A DNA stretch of 64,000 bases from Epiperipatus broadwayi. Its lineage: Eukaryota > Onychophora > Udeonychophora > Euonychophora > Peripatidae. The first letter of the stretch is position 1. Every line of letters starts with the position of its first letter. Both the position numbers and the translations under genes were made by a program. Where the stretch lies: positions 684,001-748,000 of the forward strand of contig JAQFVV010012405.1 in assembly GCA_028023455.1 (NCBI GenBank), in the 5' to 3' direction. Below, one piece after another: positions 26,235 to 38,300 of the stretch. The notes beneath the pieces were generated by a model, which did no database searches, had not been told where the DNA came from, and saw only the letters and a program-made list of their open reading frames with translations.

Positions 26235-27137
26235 GAGAATGGAATGGAGGATCTATATTGTATTAAAAAAAGAGAATAAAAATTTGGAATTTGTTTTCTT
26301 GTCACCACATTAATTTAGTGAAAAGTTAAAACTGAATTAAATATCTAATTTATAAAAAAAAGGTAAACCTCATGAATAGTATACAAACTACATTAAATTC
26401 TGCATATGGGAATTTGCATTGCAATAACATTTTATTTTTCTTCCAATTTTCTTTTCCTGCAAGTTAATGTTTTATTCTGCTTTGTGCATTTTGATATAAT
26501 AATAGAATGGCAGACTTTGGAATTTAAAGTTCATAGATCATGCTCAAATTTTGTATTAACTTATGAGTAATAAAACCATTTAATTACTTTTATTATTCTT
26601 AGCATTTAACTATTCTGAGAATAGATCTCTGAGAAGTTCTCAGAATAAACTGAATACTTTAAATTTAATATTTGAATATTCTATTGTGTATATAAATCTA
26701 CTCTCTTAACTAATGGAAAGTTTGAATATCTTATCTATTCATACTTTTAGTTTTTATTATAATAATAATAATAAGTACTCATGTATTAGACCTGCTAAAC
26801 TTTTTCATATTCGTATCAATCCACTGATACCTTTCTAATCTTGTGCTCTGACCATATAATGTGTACACTGGAACTTGTACAAACTTAAATAATAAATTGT
26901 CAAAATGGGCAACATGCAATTGATATTTTTGCAAGATTTACAAAGTTATTGGCAGACTGAATATATATGTGAAAAGGCACAACCATTCTAATATGTGACA
27001 CTAATTGCACCTGACTATATCTGAAAAAGTACATTTTTAACAATACTAAAAATATGAATTTCATATAAAAAATGATAAATATGACATGACATTCTTTCCA
27101 AATGTTACTTTAAATATGGATATTTAAATCTGTCATG

Positions 27138-27360
27138 CATTTACAAAACAATTATTAAAACAGTATTGGCAAATAATAATAAAGTATTATTATATCTATA
27201 TCTAAAATATTAGCATGTCTAAATATTATCATGCCTACTGTCGTGAAATTACAAAACAATTACTAAAACAAAATTGGCGAAAAATAATAATAATAAATTT
27301 ATTATTACATCTATATCTAAAATATTATCATGTCTAAATATTATATCTAAAATATTATAT
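27138..27360. repeat. Tandem duplication, period about 106 bp
   Basis: TTACAAAACAATTA-TAAAACA-TTGGC, an AATAAT run, then ATCTATATCTAAAATATTA and CATGTCTAAATATTAT occurs twice. A third partial copy of the ATATCTAAAATATTA block follows. Confidence 0.85.
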
Positions 27361-27559
27361 CTATATCTGGTATGAAATTACAAAATGCTTAAAGTGAAAA
27401 CATACTTACCATGTAATACATAACAGGAATTATCATGATGAAACAATTGTTTGTCTGTTCTACTTTATTTTAAAAGGATAAAATATGGTTCCAAAATGAA
27501 GGCTTAGAAGTATTTTTTTTTTCAAAATGGAGACTTACTTAACATGTGCAATATAATGT

Positions 27560-28060
27560 CTGCATGGGATTTGTCATTCAGCAGTTTTATAAACCTTCAA
27601 TATTCCAAATAAATTGTTGATTTCTCTTCCACATTTTGTTTTGCTGGCTTTCATTAGAGTTGCCACTGTTCTATCATGACTTATGATGAAACATTCATCG
27701 GTCTCCCTACACATGCCACCAAACATCCACTGTTCTAGAAGAATTCATCAAGCTTGTTTTTTTTTCTTTTTGTGAAAAGGCTCTCATCAATTTCAATGAT
27801 TTTTTTAGGGCCTCCAATTTTACACTTTTCTCACTCTATTATTGTAGCTGCACAAACTTGCCTCATATAGTTTTCCCAGTCTATTACAGTTTTGTCTGCT
27901 AAATCAAGTTCTGTTTTCCTCCATTCTATGAATGTTAATTTGTGAGCCCAATAGTAAATAAATTGGATCACTGTTAAAAATGGAATTAAAAAAACATTTT
28001 GAGAAGAACTGTGGACAATAAATAAAAGTGTAAATTTATTATGTAACACCTTATTGGATT
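27560..28060 (-). pseudogene. Merlin / IS1595-like (ISXO2-type) DDE transposase fossil
   Basis: The minus strand encodes, in order, YYWAHKLTF, then DWENYMRQVCAATIIE, a stop in place of an expected Trp, then EKCKIGG-PKKIIEIDESLF. After a frameshift it reads MFGGMCRETDECFIISHDRT. This matches the ISXO2-like fold used by IS1595 insertion sequences and eukaryotic Merlin transposons: a helical segment, GGPGxIVEIDESxF with the first catalytic Asp, a basic loop, then WVFGGxERxTxxCF and the DRT/DRS segment. The basic loop is shortened, an A-rich frameshift lies near 27750, and the C-terminal catalytic region has eroded. I could not locate terminal inverted repeats or target duplications. The enzyme would have cut and pasted DNA; this copy cannot. 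Confidence 0.65.
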
Positions 28061-28551
28061 AGATCAGATCAGATCACATGGTTTATTTGATGGGATCACA
28101 AGGTTAAACATTTATCATGAATGTGAAAAGGTATATCATCTCTTCTGTGTTGCAGATCTAATATGTAATTATCTAATAATAATATGTATTCAATTCCATG
28201 ACCTGTTTAAATTAGTTAATTAAAATATATTTGTTATTGTTTGTATGAAAGCCTATTTTTCTTACCCAGTGTTTATGGTAAATGTGTGCATCTTCTTTTT
28301 ATGATAAACATTTGATTAGTTAAAGGTGATTATATAATTTGTGGATGATCAGTATTTTTATGTCTAGAACTGTAACATGTCAAACATAGATTGTATGAAT
28401 GGTCTTTTAATTAAGAAATGACATCCATAGTAAGTCGATTTTATTCTATGTTCAAATAAAATTATCTTTATCTAATGACACTTTAACTGACTAATGAGTG
28501 TGGGATAACAAAAAAAAAGATAAATCTGGTTTTAATTCCATTTCATATATA
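28061..28551. other. AT-rich DNA, nothing recognised
   Basis: It lies between the Merlin fossil and the 3' tail of RTE copy 1. No coding or repeat signal is seen. Confidence 0.5.
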
Positions 28552-31429
28552 TCATCATCATCATCATTATCAACCATTATCAATCCACTGCAGGATGAAG
28601 GTCTCTCCAAGTTTAATCCATCTTCTCCGATCTTTAGCTTCTCTTCTCCACATCATCCCTGCACACTTTCTTATTTCATCCATCCATCTCACATGTGGTC
28701 TCTTTTTGGGTCTTTTACAATCTCTTGGAATCCAGTTTAAAATTTCAATTGTCCATCTATTATCATCTCTTCTAACAATATGTCCAGCCCAACTCCACTT
28801 CAATCTTTTAATTTTTTCAATGAGGTCAGTAACACCTGTTTTTTCTCTTACCCATACATTGTGTTTACGATCTCTTCTTGTTACTCCCAACATACATCTC
28901 TCCATACTTCTTTGAGTGGTCTGAAGTCTCTGAATTGCTCTTCTATTAAGTGTCCAAGTCTGAGATCCATAAGTAAGAACTGGTAAAACACATTTGTTAA
29001 AAACCTTCCTTTTCAAACACATAGGCATATTTCCTTTTAGTATCAAGTTATGTCTACCAAAAGCACTCCAACCAAGTTTAATTCTATGATTAATTTCCTC
29101 CATTATGTTTCCCTCTGTATTAATAATCTGACCAAGGTATTTGTAACTGTTAACTTCTTCTAATTCATCATAATCAATCTTTATTTTCATATTTTGAGCA
29201 AATCGATTAAACATTACTTTAGTCTTTTTAACATTTATCTTTACTCCTACTTTCCTACTTTCATCTGATAATTCCTGCAACATTTCCTGCAGATCTGAAG
29301 CATTATTTGCAAAAACAACTACATCATCTGCGAAATCTAAATGACTTAAATAATCACCATTTACTTTCACTACTTTAGTTTCCCATTTTAATCTACAAAA
29401 TACTTCATGCAGCACTGCTGTAAAAAGTTTTGGAGATATGGACTCACCTTGTCTTACACCTTTCTCAATGTTGACTTTCCCAGTGTCATTATGTAATCTA
29501 ATTGTTGCTGTTGCATTTTTATAAATATTCTTTAAAATATGGCAATATCCTGGATCTATACCTTGATGATCTAATGCTTTAATCACTGAAGAAATGTTTA
29601 TAGAATCAAATGCCTTTTCATAATCTACAAATCCTAAGCATAATGGCAACTCATATTCATTTGTTCTTTCTATAACTTCTCTCAATACCTGGATATGATC
29701 TACTGTACTAAAACCACTTTTAAATCCAGCTTGTTCTCTTGGTTGGTGGAAATCCAAAGTTCTCTGTAGACGAGTTGTAATTATCTTGGTAAAATTTTTA
29801 TATAAAACTGATAAAAGGCTGATAGGTCTTTAATTTCTAATATCTTCTTTATCACCTTTTTTAAATATTAATATTATTACTGCATTCTTCCAATCATCTG
29901 GTACATCTTTATCATTTAGACATTTGGTATATAACTTTGCTAAAAAAAATTCTATTTCTTCACCTGCTTCTTTTAATATATCAATTATAATTCCATCATT
30001 ACCTGGAGCCTTTCCTTTCTTCATACATTTAATTGCATGTCTCACTTCTTCATTTAAAATTCTGGGCAATTTGGAAGATGTAATAGATATAGGAGGTACT
30101 TGTTCTTTATTACTATATAATTCTTGATAAAAATCTTCTACCAATTTCATGATGTCATCTCTCCTTTTAGTAATAATTCCATCTTTTTTTCTTATTGCAG
30201 ATATAAATTTCCTACCAATACCAAAATATTGATTTACATTCTTTAGACTTTTATTTTCTTCTACAGCTTTCCTTGCTAGTTCACAGTTATACTTTCTTTT
30301 ATCATTTTCAACTCTTTTCCACACCATTTTACAAAATTCAAGATATTCAATTCTTTTTAATGCATCATTTTTGTATATCTTCATATTCCTTTTTTTCTTC
30401 ATAAATTCTCTAATCTCAGTAGAAATTTTATTGGTCAATTGCTGTTTCTTTCTACCAGCTATCGTTGTTGCAGTTTTCAAAAGTGTATCAGTTATTTTCA
30501 TATTAATTTCATTCAAATCTGAATCATGTTCAAAATATACTAATACTTGAAACCGATTTGTAAGTTCTAATTTAAATTCATTAGAATGTTTCTGAAGATT
30601 AGGAATATCAACTGTAAATATTGTTTTTCTTAATAATTTTTGTCTCTCTAGTTTTACATTAACACGTATCTTACACTTTACTAATCGATGATCACTTCCT
30701 GTGTTAAATTTATTAAGAACATTACAATCTTGAAATATGTATTTCCTGTTAGTCAAAATATAATCCAATTCTGCTGTACCTTCATTTGGATGCTTCCATG
30801 TCCATTTCCTTTTAACATTTTTCTCAAAAAAAGAATTCATAATATAAAGTTTTTCTTTTTCTGCTAACTCCACAAGTCTATGTCCTCTCTCATTTCTATT
30901 ACCATAACCAAAATTACCCACAGCACTTTCATCTTTCATTTTTTTTTACCAATTCTAGCATTAAAGTCTCCCATAACAATTTTAAAATGGTGTTTACTCT
31001 GATCAAAAGCCTTTTGTACATCCATATAAAAATCTTCTACTACTTCATCACTATGAGAACTTGTTGGGGCATAAACCTGAATTATCTGCATTTGGTATCT
31101 GCTATTAAGTTGTATAACTAATCTTGCCACTCTGTCCAATACACCATCAATCTCCATAATATTGTTCTTCCACTTTTTATTTATAATGAATCCTACTCCA
31201 CTTGTATTTCCAATATTTGTGCCTTTATAATAGAGTATATGTCCACTTTTTAAATCAATTGTCTCTTCACCTTTTCTTCTAACTTCACAAAGTCCAATAA
31301 TGTTCCATTTAATATAAGATAGTTCTTCTTCTAATTATTTCAATCTTCCTTCACTTGAAAGTGATCTGCAGTTGTAAGTACCTAAATAAAAAGTCGTCAT
31401 CAAATGGCAGCCTGGGTCCGCAATCAGGA
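28552..31429 (-). mobile_element. RTE-type LINE, copy 1, near full length
   Basis: This is a 2.9 kb non-LTR retrotransposon on minus. Its 3' end is a (CAT)n tail (28552-28567 on plus), the short-repeat tail typical of RTE elements. It shares nearly its whole length with copy 2 (32208-35170), which lies head to head with it. Homology stops at 31429, where copy 2 continues further upstream, so the 5' end is slightly truncated or copy 2 has extra 5' sequence. A single ORF with apurinic endonuclease and reverse transcriptase domains fills the element. Confidence 0.85.
28570..31390 (-). pseudogene. RTE endonuclease-reverse transcriptase, three lesions
   Basis: The endonuclease part shows GTYNCRSLS, GLCEVRR, VYAPTSSH, MGDFNARIG and the catalytic SDHRLV. 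The reverse transcriptase part shows [50 protein letters not shown] with the first catalytic Asp, GVRQGESISPKLF, LDFADDVVVFA with the Asp pair, and YKYLGQII. The C-terminal WAGHIVRRDD-RW and RPHVRW blocks are typical of this RTE group. The protein nicks target DNA and copies element RNA from the nick. Three lesions break it: a TAA at 31335-31337, a frameshift in a run of nine A (30939-30947), and Tyr to TAA at 29830-29832. All catalytic motifs survive. GESISP replaces the commoner GDSISP. Confidence 0.85.
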
Positions 31430-32207
31430 CATCATTATCTAAATGATTAATTAGATTTGGCACATCAATACAAATATTTAAGGGTTATTTAACCTCATTT
31501 TTGATTTTTTATCTAAACACTTTTTTGACTTTTCATTTTTTTAATCTTATTATATTTGGTACATCCAGGACCACCACATGCAGGTATGCACATTATGCAG
31601 AGACAATGGTGCTCTATCACAGAGGTGCCAAGACACAAAAATAATTAATAAAATTTATATGTAAATGAAAATGTTTACATTTTTGAATCACTCTATTGTT
31701 AGAAATAGAATAAATGTTTTTATATGAAGATGAGAGGAATATTTCTTTGTTGAGATGTATTGTAACATTTGTCTGAGCCTTGAGATCGAAATATATTACA
31801 TATATACTTTTATCATTGTCCTAAACCAAACAGGCTGATGCCATTTTGTTATGATAATAAATAAAACTTATATATAAATGTGGCTGCAGAAAGGAGTTTG
31901 CTATTAACTGAAAGGAGACCCTTTGATTCCTCTTGGAGGCCTTAAAGGAACCAAGCAGGGCAAATTCCTAATGTCCACTCCATACATTCTTGTCATTGCA
32001 GCTGTTATTACTATGTGATTATTCATATAGTATACGAACATGGATGGGCTGCTCATCCACACGCATTAGCCAGTGTGGCGAGCTTATTGGCTTTTTACCT
32101 CTGAGTTTAAGATCAAGAAACACCTTGGTCTTTCTTCTCAGTGCCTGACAAGGCAGAATGAATGTTTGTGTAAATGATAAATATTTTTCCAATACATATA
32201 TACAATT
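31430..32207. other. Spacer between head-to-head RTE copies
   Basis: It holds a dispersed repeat copy at about 31640-31880 (listed separately). A less AT-rich stretch from about 31900 to 32160 (GATGGGCTGCTCATCCAC, CCAGTGTGGCGAGC) may be the 5' UTR of RTE copy 2. No gene is seen. Confidence 0.45.
31640..31880. repeat. Dispersed repeat of about 240 bp, copy a
   Basis: It runs from ATAAAATTTATATGTAAATG through ATCACTCTATTGTTAGAAA, AGAGGAATATTTCTTTG and CAAACAGGCTGATGCCA to a second ATAAAACTTATATATAAATG. The same order is found at 35172-35390 and 42075-42310. Each copy starts and ends with the same 40-45 bp motif. No coding content and no clear polymerase III boxes. Family unknown. Confidence 0.6.
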
Positions 32208-35163
32208 ATGACAGACAAAAATAAAGCATGGCCCTTATTCCCAGGAGGCTGTAAAGTCATCAACCAAGGCAGCCGTTCGTGGCCGAAGGCAGAGGGTGCT
32301 AAGAATCCCCTGATTGCGGACCCAGGCTGCCATTTGATGACTTTTTATTTAGGTACTTACAACTGCAGATCACTTTCAAGTGAAGGACGATTGCAAGAAT
32401 TAGAAGAAGAACTATCTTATATTAAATGGGACATTATTGGACTTTGTGAAGTTAGAAGAAAAGGTGAAGAAACAATTGATTTAAAAAGTGGTCATATACT
32501 CTATTATAAAGGCACACATATTGGAAATACAAGTGGAGTAGGATTCATTATAAATAAAAAGTGGAAGAACAATATTGTGGAGATTGATGGTCTATTGGAC
32601 AGAGTGGCAAGATTAGTTATACAACTTAATAGCAGATACCAAATGCAGATAATTCAGGTTTATGACCCAACAAGTTCTCATAGTGATGAAGTAGTAGAAT
32701 ATTTTTATATGGATGTACAAAAGGCTTTTGATTAGAGTAAGCAACATTTTAAAATTGTTATGGGAGACTTTAATGCTAGAATAGGTAGACAAATTTAAGA
32801 TGAAATTGCTGTAGGTAATTTTGGTTATGGTAATAGAAATGAGAGAGGACATAGACTTGTGGAGTTTGCAGAAAAAGAAAAACTTTATATTATGAATTTA
32901 TTTTTTGAGAAAAATGTTAAAAGGAAATGGACATGGAAACATCCAAATGAAGGTACAGCAGAATTGGATTATATTTTGACTAACAGAAAATACATATTTC
33001 AAGATTGTAATGTTCTTAATAAATTTAACACAGGAAATGATCATCGATTAGTAACGTGTAAGTTACGTGTTAATGTAAAACTAGAGAGACAAAAATTATT
33101 AAGAAAAACAATATTTACAGTTGATATTTCTAATCTTCAGAAACATTCTAATGAATTTAAATTAGAACTTACAAATAGGTTTCAAGTGTTAGGAGATTTT
33201 GAACATGATTCAGATTTGAATGAAATTAATATGAAAATAACTGATACACTTTTAAAAACTGCATCAAAAATAGCTGGTAGAAAAAAGCAGCAATTGACTA
33301 ATAAAATTTCTACTGAGTCTAGAGAATTTATGAAGAAAAGAAGGAATATGAAGATATACAAAAATGATGTATTAAAAAGAATTGAATATCTTGAATTTTG
33401 TAAAATGGTACAGAAAAGAGTTGAAAATGATATAAGAAAGTATAACTGTGAAATAGCAAGGAAAGCTGTAGAAGAAAGTAAAAGTCTCAAGAATGTTAAA
33501 CAACATTTTGGTATTGGTAGGATATTTATATCTGCAATAAGAAAAAAAGATGGAATTATTACTAAAAAGAGAGATGACATTATGAAATTGGTAGAAGATT
33601 TTTATCAAGAATTATATAGTAATAAAGAACAAGTACCTCCTATATCTATTACATCTTCCGAATTGCCCAGAATTTTAAATGAAGAAGTGAGACATGCAAT
33701 TAAATGTATGAAGAAAGGAAAGGCTCCAGGAAATGATGGAATTATAATTGATATATTAAAAGAAACAGGTGAAGAAATAGAAACAATTTTAGCAAAGTTA
33801 TATACCAAATGTCTAAATGATAAAGATCCCAAAAGATTGGAAGAATGCAGTAATAATATTAATATTTAAAAAAGGTGATAAAGAAGATATTAGAAATTAC
33901 AGACCTATCAGCCTTTTATTAGTTTTATATAAAATTTTTACCAAGATAATTACAACTCGTCTACAGAGAACTTTGGATTTCCACCAACCAAGAGAACAAG
34001 CTGGATTTAAAAGTGGTTTTAGTACAATAGATCATATCCAGGTATTGAGAGAAGTCATAGAAAGGACAAATGAGTATGAGTTGTCATTATGTTTTGGATT
34101 TGTAGATTATGAAAAGTCATTCGATTCTATACACATTTCTTCAGTGATTAAAGCATTGGATCATCAAGGTATAGATCCAGGATATTGTCATATTTTAAAG
34201 AATATTTATAAAAATGCAACAGCAACAATTAGATTACATAATGATACTGGAAAAATCAACATTGAGAAAGGTGTAAGACAAGGTGACTCCATATCTCCAA
34301 AACTTTTTACAGCAGTGCTGCAAGAAGTATTTTGTGGATTAAAATGGGAAACTAAAGGAGTGAAAGTAAATGGAGAATATTTAAGTCATTTAGATTTCGC
34401 AGATGATGTAGTTGTTTTTGCAAATAATGCTTCAGAGCTGCAGGAAATGTTGCAGGAGTTAGCAGATGAAAGTAGGAAAGTAGGACTAAAGATAAATGTT
34501 AAAAAGACTAGAGTAATGTTTAATCGATTTGCTCAAAATATGAAAATAAAGATTGATTATGAAGAATTAGAAGAAGTTAACAGTTACAAATACCTTGGTC
34601 AGATTATTAATACAGATGGAAACATAATGGAGGAAATTAATCATAGAATTAAACTTGGTTGGAGTGCTTTTGGTAGAAATAACTTGATACTAAAAGGAAA
34701 TATGCCTATGTGTTTGAAAAGGATGGTTTTTAACAAATGTGTTTTACCAGTTCTGACTTATGGATCTGAGACTTGGACACTTAATAGAAGAGCAATACAG
34801 AGACTTCAGACCACTCAAAGGAGTATGGAGAGATGTATATTGGGAGTAACAAGAAGAGATCGAAAATGCAATGTATGGGTAAGACAACAAACAGGTGTTA
34901 CTGACCTTATTGAAAAAATTAAAAGATTGATATGGAGTTGGGCTGGACATATTGTTAGAAGAGATGATAATAGATGGACAATTGAAATTTTAAACTGGAT
35001 TCCAAGAGATTGTAAAAGACCCAGAAAGAGACCACATGTGAGATGGATGGATGAAATAAGAAAATGTGCAGGGGTGTTGTGGAGAAGAGAAGCTAAAGAT
35101 TGGAGAAGATGGATTAAACTTGGAGAGACCTTCATCCTGCAGTGGATTGATAATAGTTGTTGA
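32208..35163 (+). pseudogene. RTE endonuclease-reverse transcriptase, broken copy
   Basis: The endonuclease motifs are GTYNCRSLS, GLCEVRR, VYDPTSSH, GDFNARIG and NDHRLV, where the catalytic SDH of copy 1 reads NDH. Reverse transcriptase motifs include [41 protein letters not shown] and LDFADD (ADD at 34399-34407). Lesions are Gln to TAG at 32733-32735, TAA at 32796-32798, and a net 2-nt loss near 33826, where DVPDDW of copy 1 is replaced by DPKRL. After that the second frame is open for about 450 codons to the stop at 35161-35163. The 5' ATG at 32208 is 46 codons before the first endonuclease motif, a reasonable start. Confidence 0.85.
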
Positions 35164-35170
35164 TGATATA
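32208..35170 (+). mobile_element. RTE-type LINE, copy 2, near full length
   Basis: This plus-strand partner of copy 1 is highly similar over the shared length. It ends after GATTGATAATAGTTG with a very short TGATGAT tail at about 35160-35168. It extends at least to 32208 at the 5' end, where the frame opens with an ATG and a GC-richer leader (GGCAGCCGTTCGTGGCC). The true 5' end may be further left, near 31900-32160. The right flank is a copy of the 240-bp dispersed repeat. Confidence 0.8.
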
Positions 35171-35171
35171 T

Positions 35172-35390
35172 AAATGTGTAGATTTCCACATCACTTTATT
35201 ATTAGAAACATGTTCTGATTGTAAATACTTTTTATTGAAATATAAGAGAAATATTTCTTTACTTAGACTTGTAGTGATTATTGCTCAAGCCACAAAACGG
35301 AACAGGCTGATGACCTTTTGTCACTATAATTAATAAAGTTTATATGTAAATGAAAATATTTAGATTTCCCAATCACTTTTATTTAAATAT
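35172..35390. repeat. Dispersed repeat of about 240 bp, copy b
   Basis: It starts right after the RTE copy 2 tail and matches the copies at 31640 and 42075, including TTATTATTAGAAACATGTT, ATATAAGAGAAATATTTCTT, AACAGGCTGATGACC and the closing TTTATATGTAAATGAAAAT. Confidence 0.6.
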
Positions 35391-38300
35391 CCTAATTTAT
35401 ATCAAAAAGCAACATATTATTAATCATTTATTTAAAAATAAAACTTGTTTTAAAAGTATTGCCTCATAATTATAATTATTCTGCATGTGATGAAATTATT
35501 TTTATCAAAGATATTTTACAATGATCAAATGTATTTTCAGTTTAGATTATAGTTAAATAGGCATACTTTGGAATGTGGTATCCTAGGATCATCTGCAGCT
35601 GTCTTATGCATGAGATTTTTAATAATATTATTATCTTACTTTTTTTTATTATGGCTTTTTACATCTTTTACTAAATATAGCTTTTCCTATTTTTAATAAC
35701 GATATTATCTTTTTTTAATGTCATATTAACTTTTTACACATTTTCCTAAATAGCTTTTCATTCGATGTGGATTGAAGTTTGTTTTCTACCTAAAACTTGT
35801 AATTGATCTATAATCCACACTACAGTCTATATCTAAGGAAAACAAAATGAGTAAAAAACACTATTTTTAAAAAGATATTATTGCACACCAAAATATTTAA
35901 TTTTTAAAAAATTTCATGATAACGATATTATTTAATGTATTTTTTTTGTGTAATAAAATCTCCTACATGTTTTTTATGCAATAAAATTTCTATATGATTG
36001 CATTATATTAAAGTCTAAAAATATATCTAGTGAAACAAATCATTTTGTTTTTTAATATTGTTATCCAACCTATGAATAATAAAATAAAGAGCAAGGTAAA
36101 TTAATGGCTTCTAAAAATTTAGCCAATAAAACAATCTAAGTATGAAAATTTATTGAATAAATAATCTAAGTATGATAATCTTAAATTTTTTTTCTTAAAT
36201 AATCCTGGCTGAATCCCACATTGTCAATCTATATAATGAAGTATATAATACTACTTAGTTATTAATATACTATAATACGCTTTCATTCCCAAATGCTTAA
36301 GATTTGCCCATATATAATTGTTTGGGGTGAAAGGATAGATGGATTCATTCTATTTGTTCACAACAACTTTATCTTGTGTTTGGAAGTGAGAGCATTTATA
36401 TTTAAAAATCCACAAAGCACATGTGCATTAGTTTAATAGCTGATTATTACTATTTTTGTTAATAGAAAATGTAAACAACTTATGTATAAGCGGTTCTAAA
36501 TTAAAAGTACCTAATGGATTTTTAAAACAATTATTTTCAACAAGTTGGCTATAATAGAATGAAAGATTTATATCGACTGTGTTATTTAAAATTGACCTAG
36601 TTTGATTGTTCTGATGAAATATAATAATTACATCAATAAATAATAAAAGTATGAAAATTTAACATATCAAACTATATGTATAATAAATTATAGATATTAA
36701 TAGTGCAATAACACATACATAAAAAATAAATAATGTAAATATTTATTATTGAAGGAATATAACTTTCTTAATAAAAAAAATTATGTTTAAGTTTATGCAT
36801 TATATTTTGAATGGGTTTTCAAACAAACAAAGCTTATCTAAATATTGGTAATGAAGTCTAAGAGTTATGTCAGCTTTTACAATTATTACCCTTCAAAATG
36901 GATAATGGAGACAAGCTGAATTCCTTTTTCTCCTCACTATGTGGGATGGATCTTAGAAGCAAAGCATTCAACAGAATCATACTCCATCTACTAGAAGTAG
37001 AATTACTTATATCAGACCTGGCCTGAAAAGGGGATGAGGTGGTGCAATATTTTCATGTGTGTGTGGTGGTGGTGATTCTTTTACAAGTGATAAAAACACT
37101 TAGATATTTAAAAAATTATCTTATTTGCAGATATTTCCTATCTCTACTAACAATTTTGTAGGATTGTCTAAAAAATAATATGAACACTTTGAAAGAAAAA
37201 ATTAAAACTTTCAGATTTACTAAACAAATATTTTTGATTTAAATTATTATTTAATTATTGTTTCAAAAATTATTTTTTTAAATTTTAATGTTTTATTTTA
37301 GTATGTGTTTTAATCTCTGTGTTATTTTATAGAAATAAATCAATAAAACTCATTAAATGATTCAAGCCATATTTAAAAATTTTTCTTGAGAAAGCACTAG
37401 AAAAACGTCTTTTAATTTACAAATTTAATTTCATAGAAAGATGCGGGGGGGGGGAATAAAATTTATCGTATACAAAGGTGCTTCTTACTCATGTGGCAGT
37501 ACTGGATGCATCAGTGTGTAGTCAAATATTTGGAGACATTCCCATTCTTTTTAATATTTCACTGTCTCTATTCCAATTATATTTGATTGCTTGAGATATA
37601 AATTGATTATCAATGAATGACTTTTAATCCCTTTTCTCTCATTATATTATTTTGTCACCAACATGAGACCAAATGTATAAATTAAATATATCGGCTACGT
37701 TTATTCTATTACATTTTATTTCTCAAAAGTGTGAGTTTGATAACTCATTTTGGTTGATTCAACCAAAACTGTTTTATATATATACACCAGAACATAACTG
37801 TCAAAATAGCATTGAATTAGATATAGACTCTATATTGAAGGAAGTGATCAGCCAGACATAAGATAAGTAAAATGGAAAAAGACTTGTGTGTATATATGGT
37901 ATTGAGTGGAAAAATCCTGAGGAGTTAAGTAAAATGGTGAGAGTAGTGCAGATTAAATAGAATAGAATGATAGGGTCATCGAAGGTGAAAAGAGGACGAC
38001 TGTATAGTGAAGGTGAAAGGCAGTACTTAATTAAATGAAAAAAATAATAAAGAAGAGGAACTCAAACACAATGTACACATACAAACAGAGCTGATTAATA
38101 ATTGAGTACTTGTATAATTTGTATTCCATTATTCCTTTAAAATATATGAAATTTGCTAATGAAAGGGTTTTATTTATTTGTTGCAAGAACAATTTAATAT
38201 ATATATTGTTTAACCTTATGAAACTGTTGCAATACTTTAAAATACATATTGTTATTTTTTTCTTTTCTTTTTTTTTTATTGCATTTTTATTTTAATTTGC

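Larger units (their letters stand above)
22141..27137. other. AT-rich DNA without a recognisable gene
   Basis: It contains a 43-bp tandem duplication and a TA palindrome, listed separately. A 111-codon minus-strand frame at 25534-25869 is the longest unexplained open frame here. It matches nothing I know. The rest shows no recognisable feature. Confidence 0.45.

Noticed and set aside
27138-27360. CRISPR-like direct repeats
   Set aside because: Only two or three diverged units without unique equal-length spacers, in a eukaryotic context.
29924-35189. Antisense frames across RTE copies (for example 28595-28915, 33182-33580, 34815-35189)
   Set aside because: They are shadows opposite the RTE ORFs, which carry the catalytic motifs.
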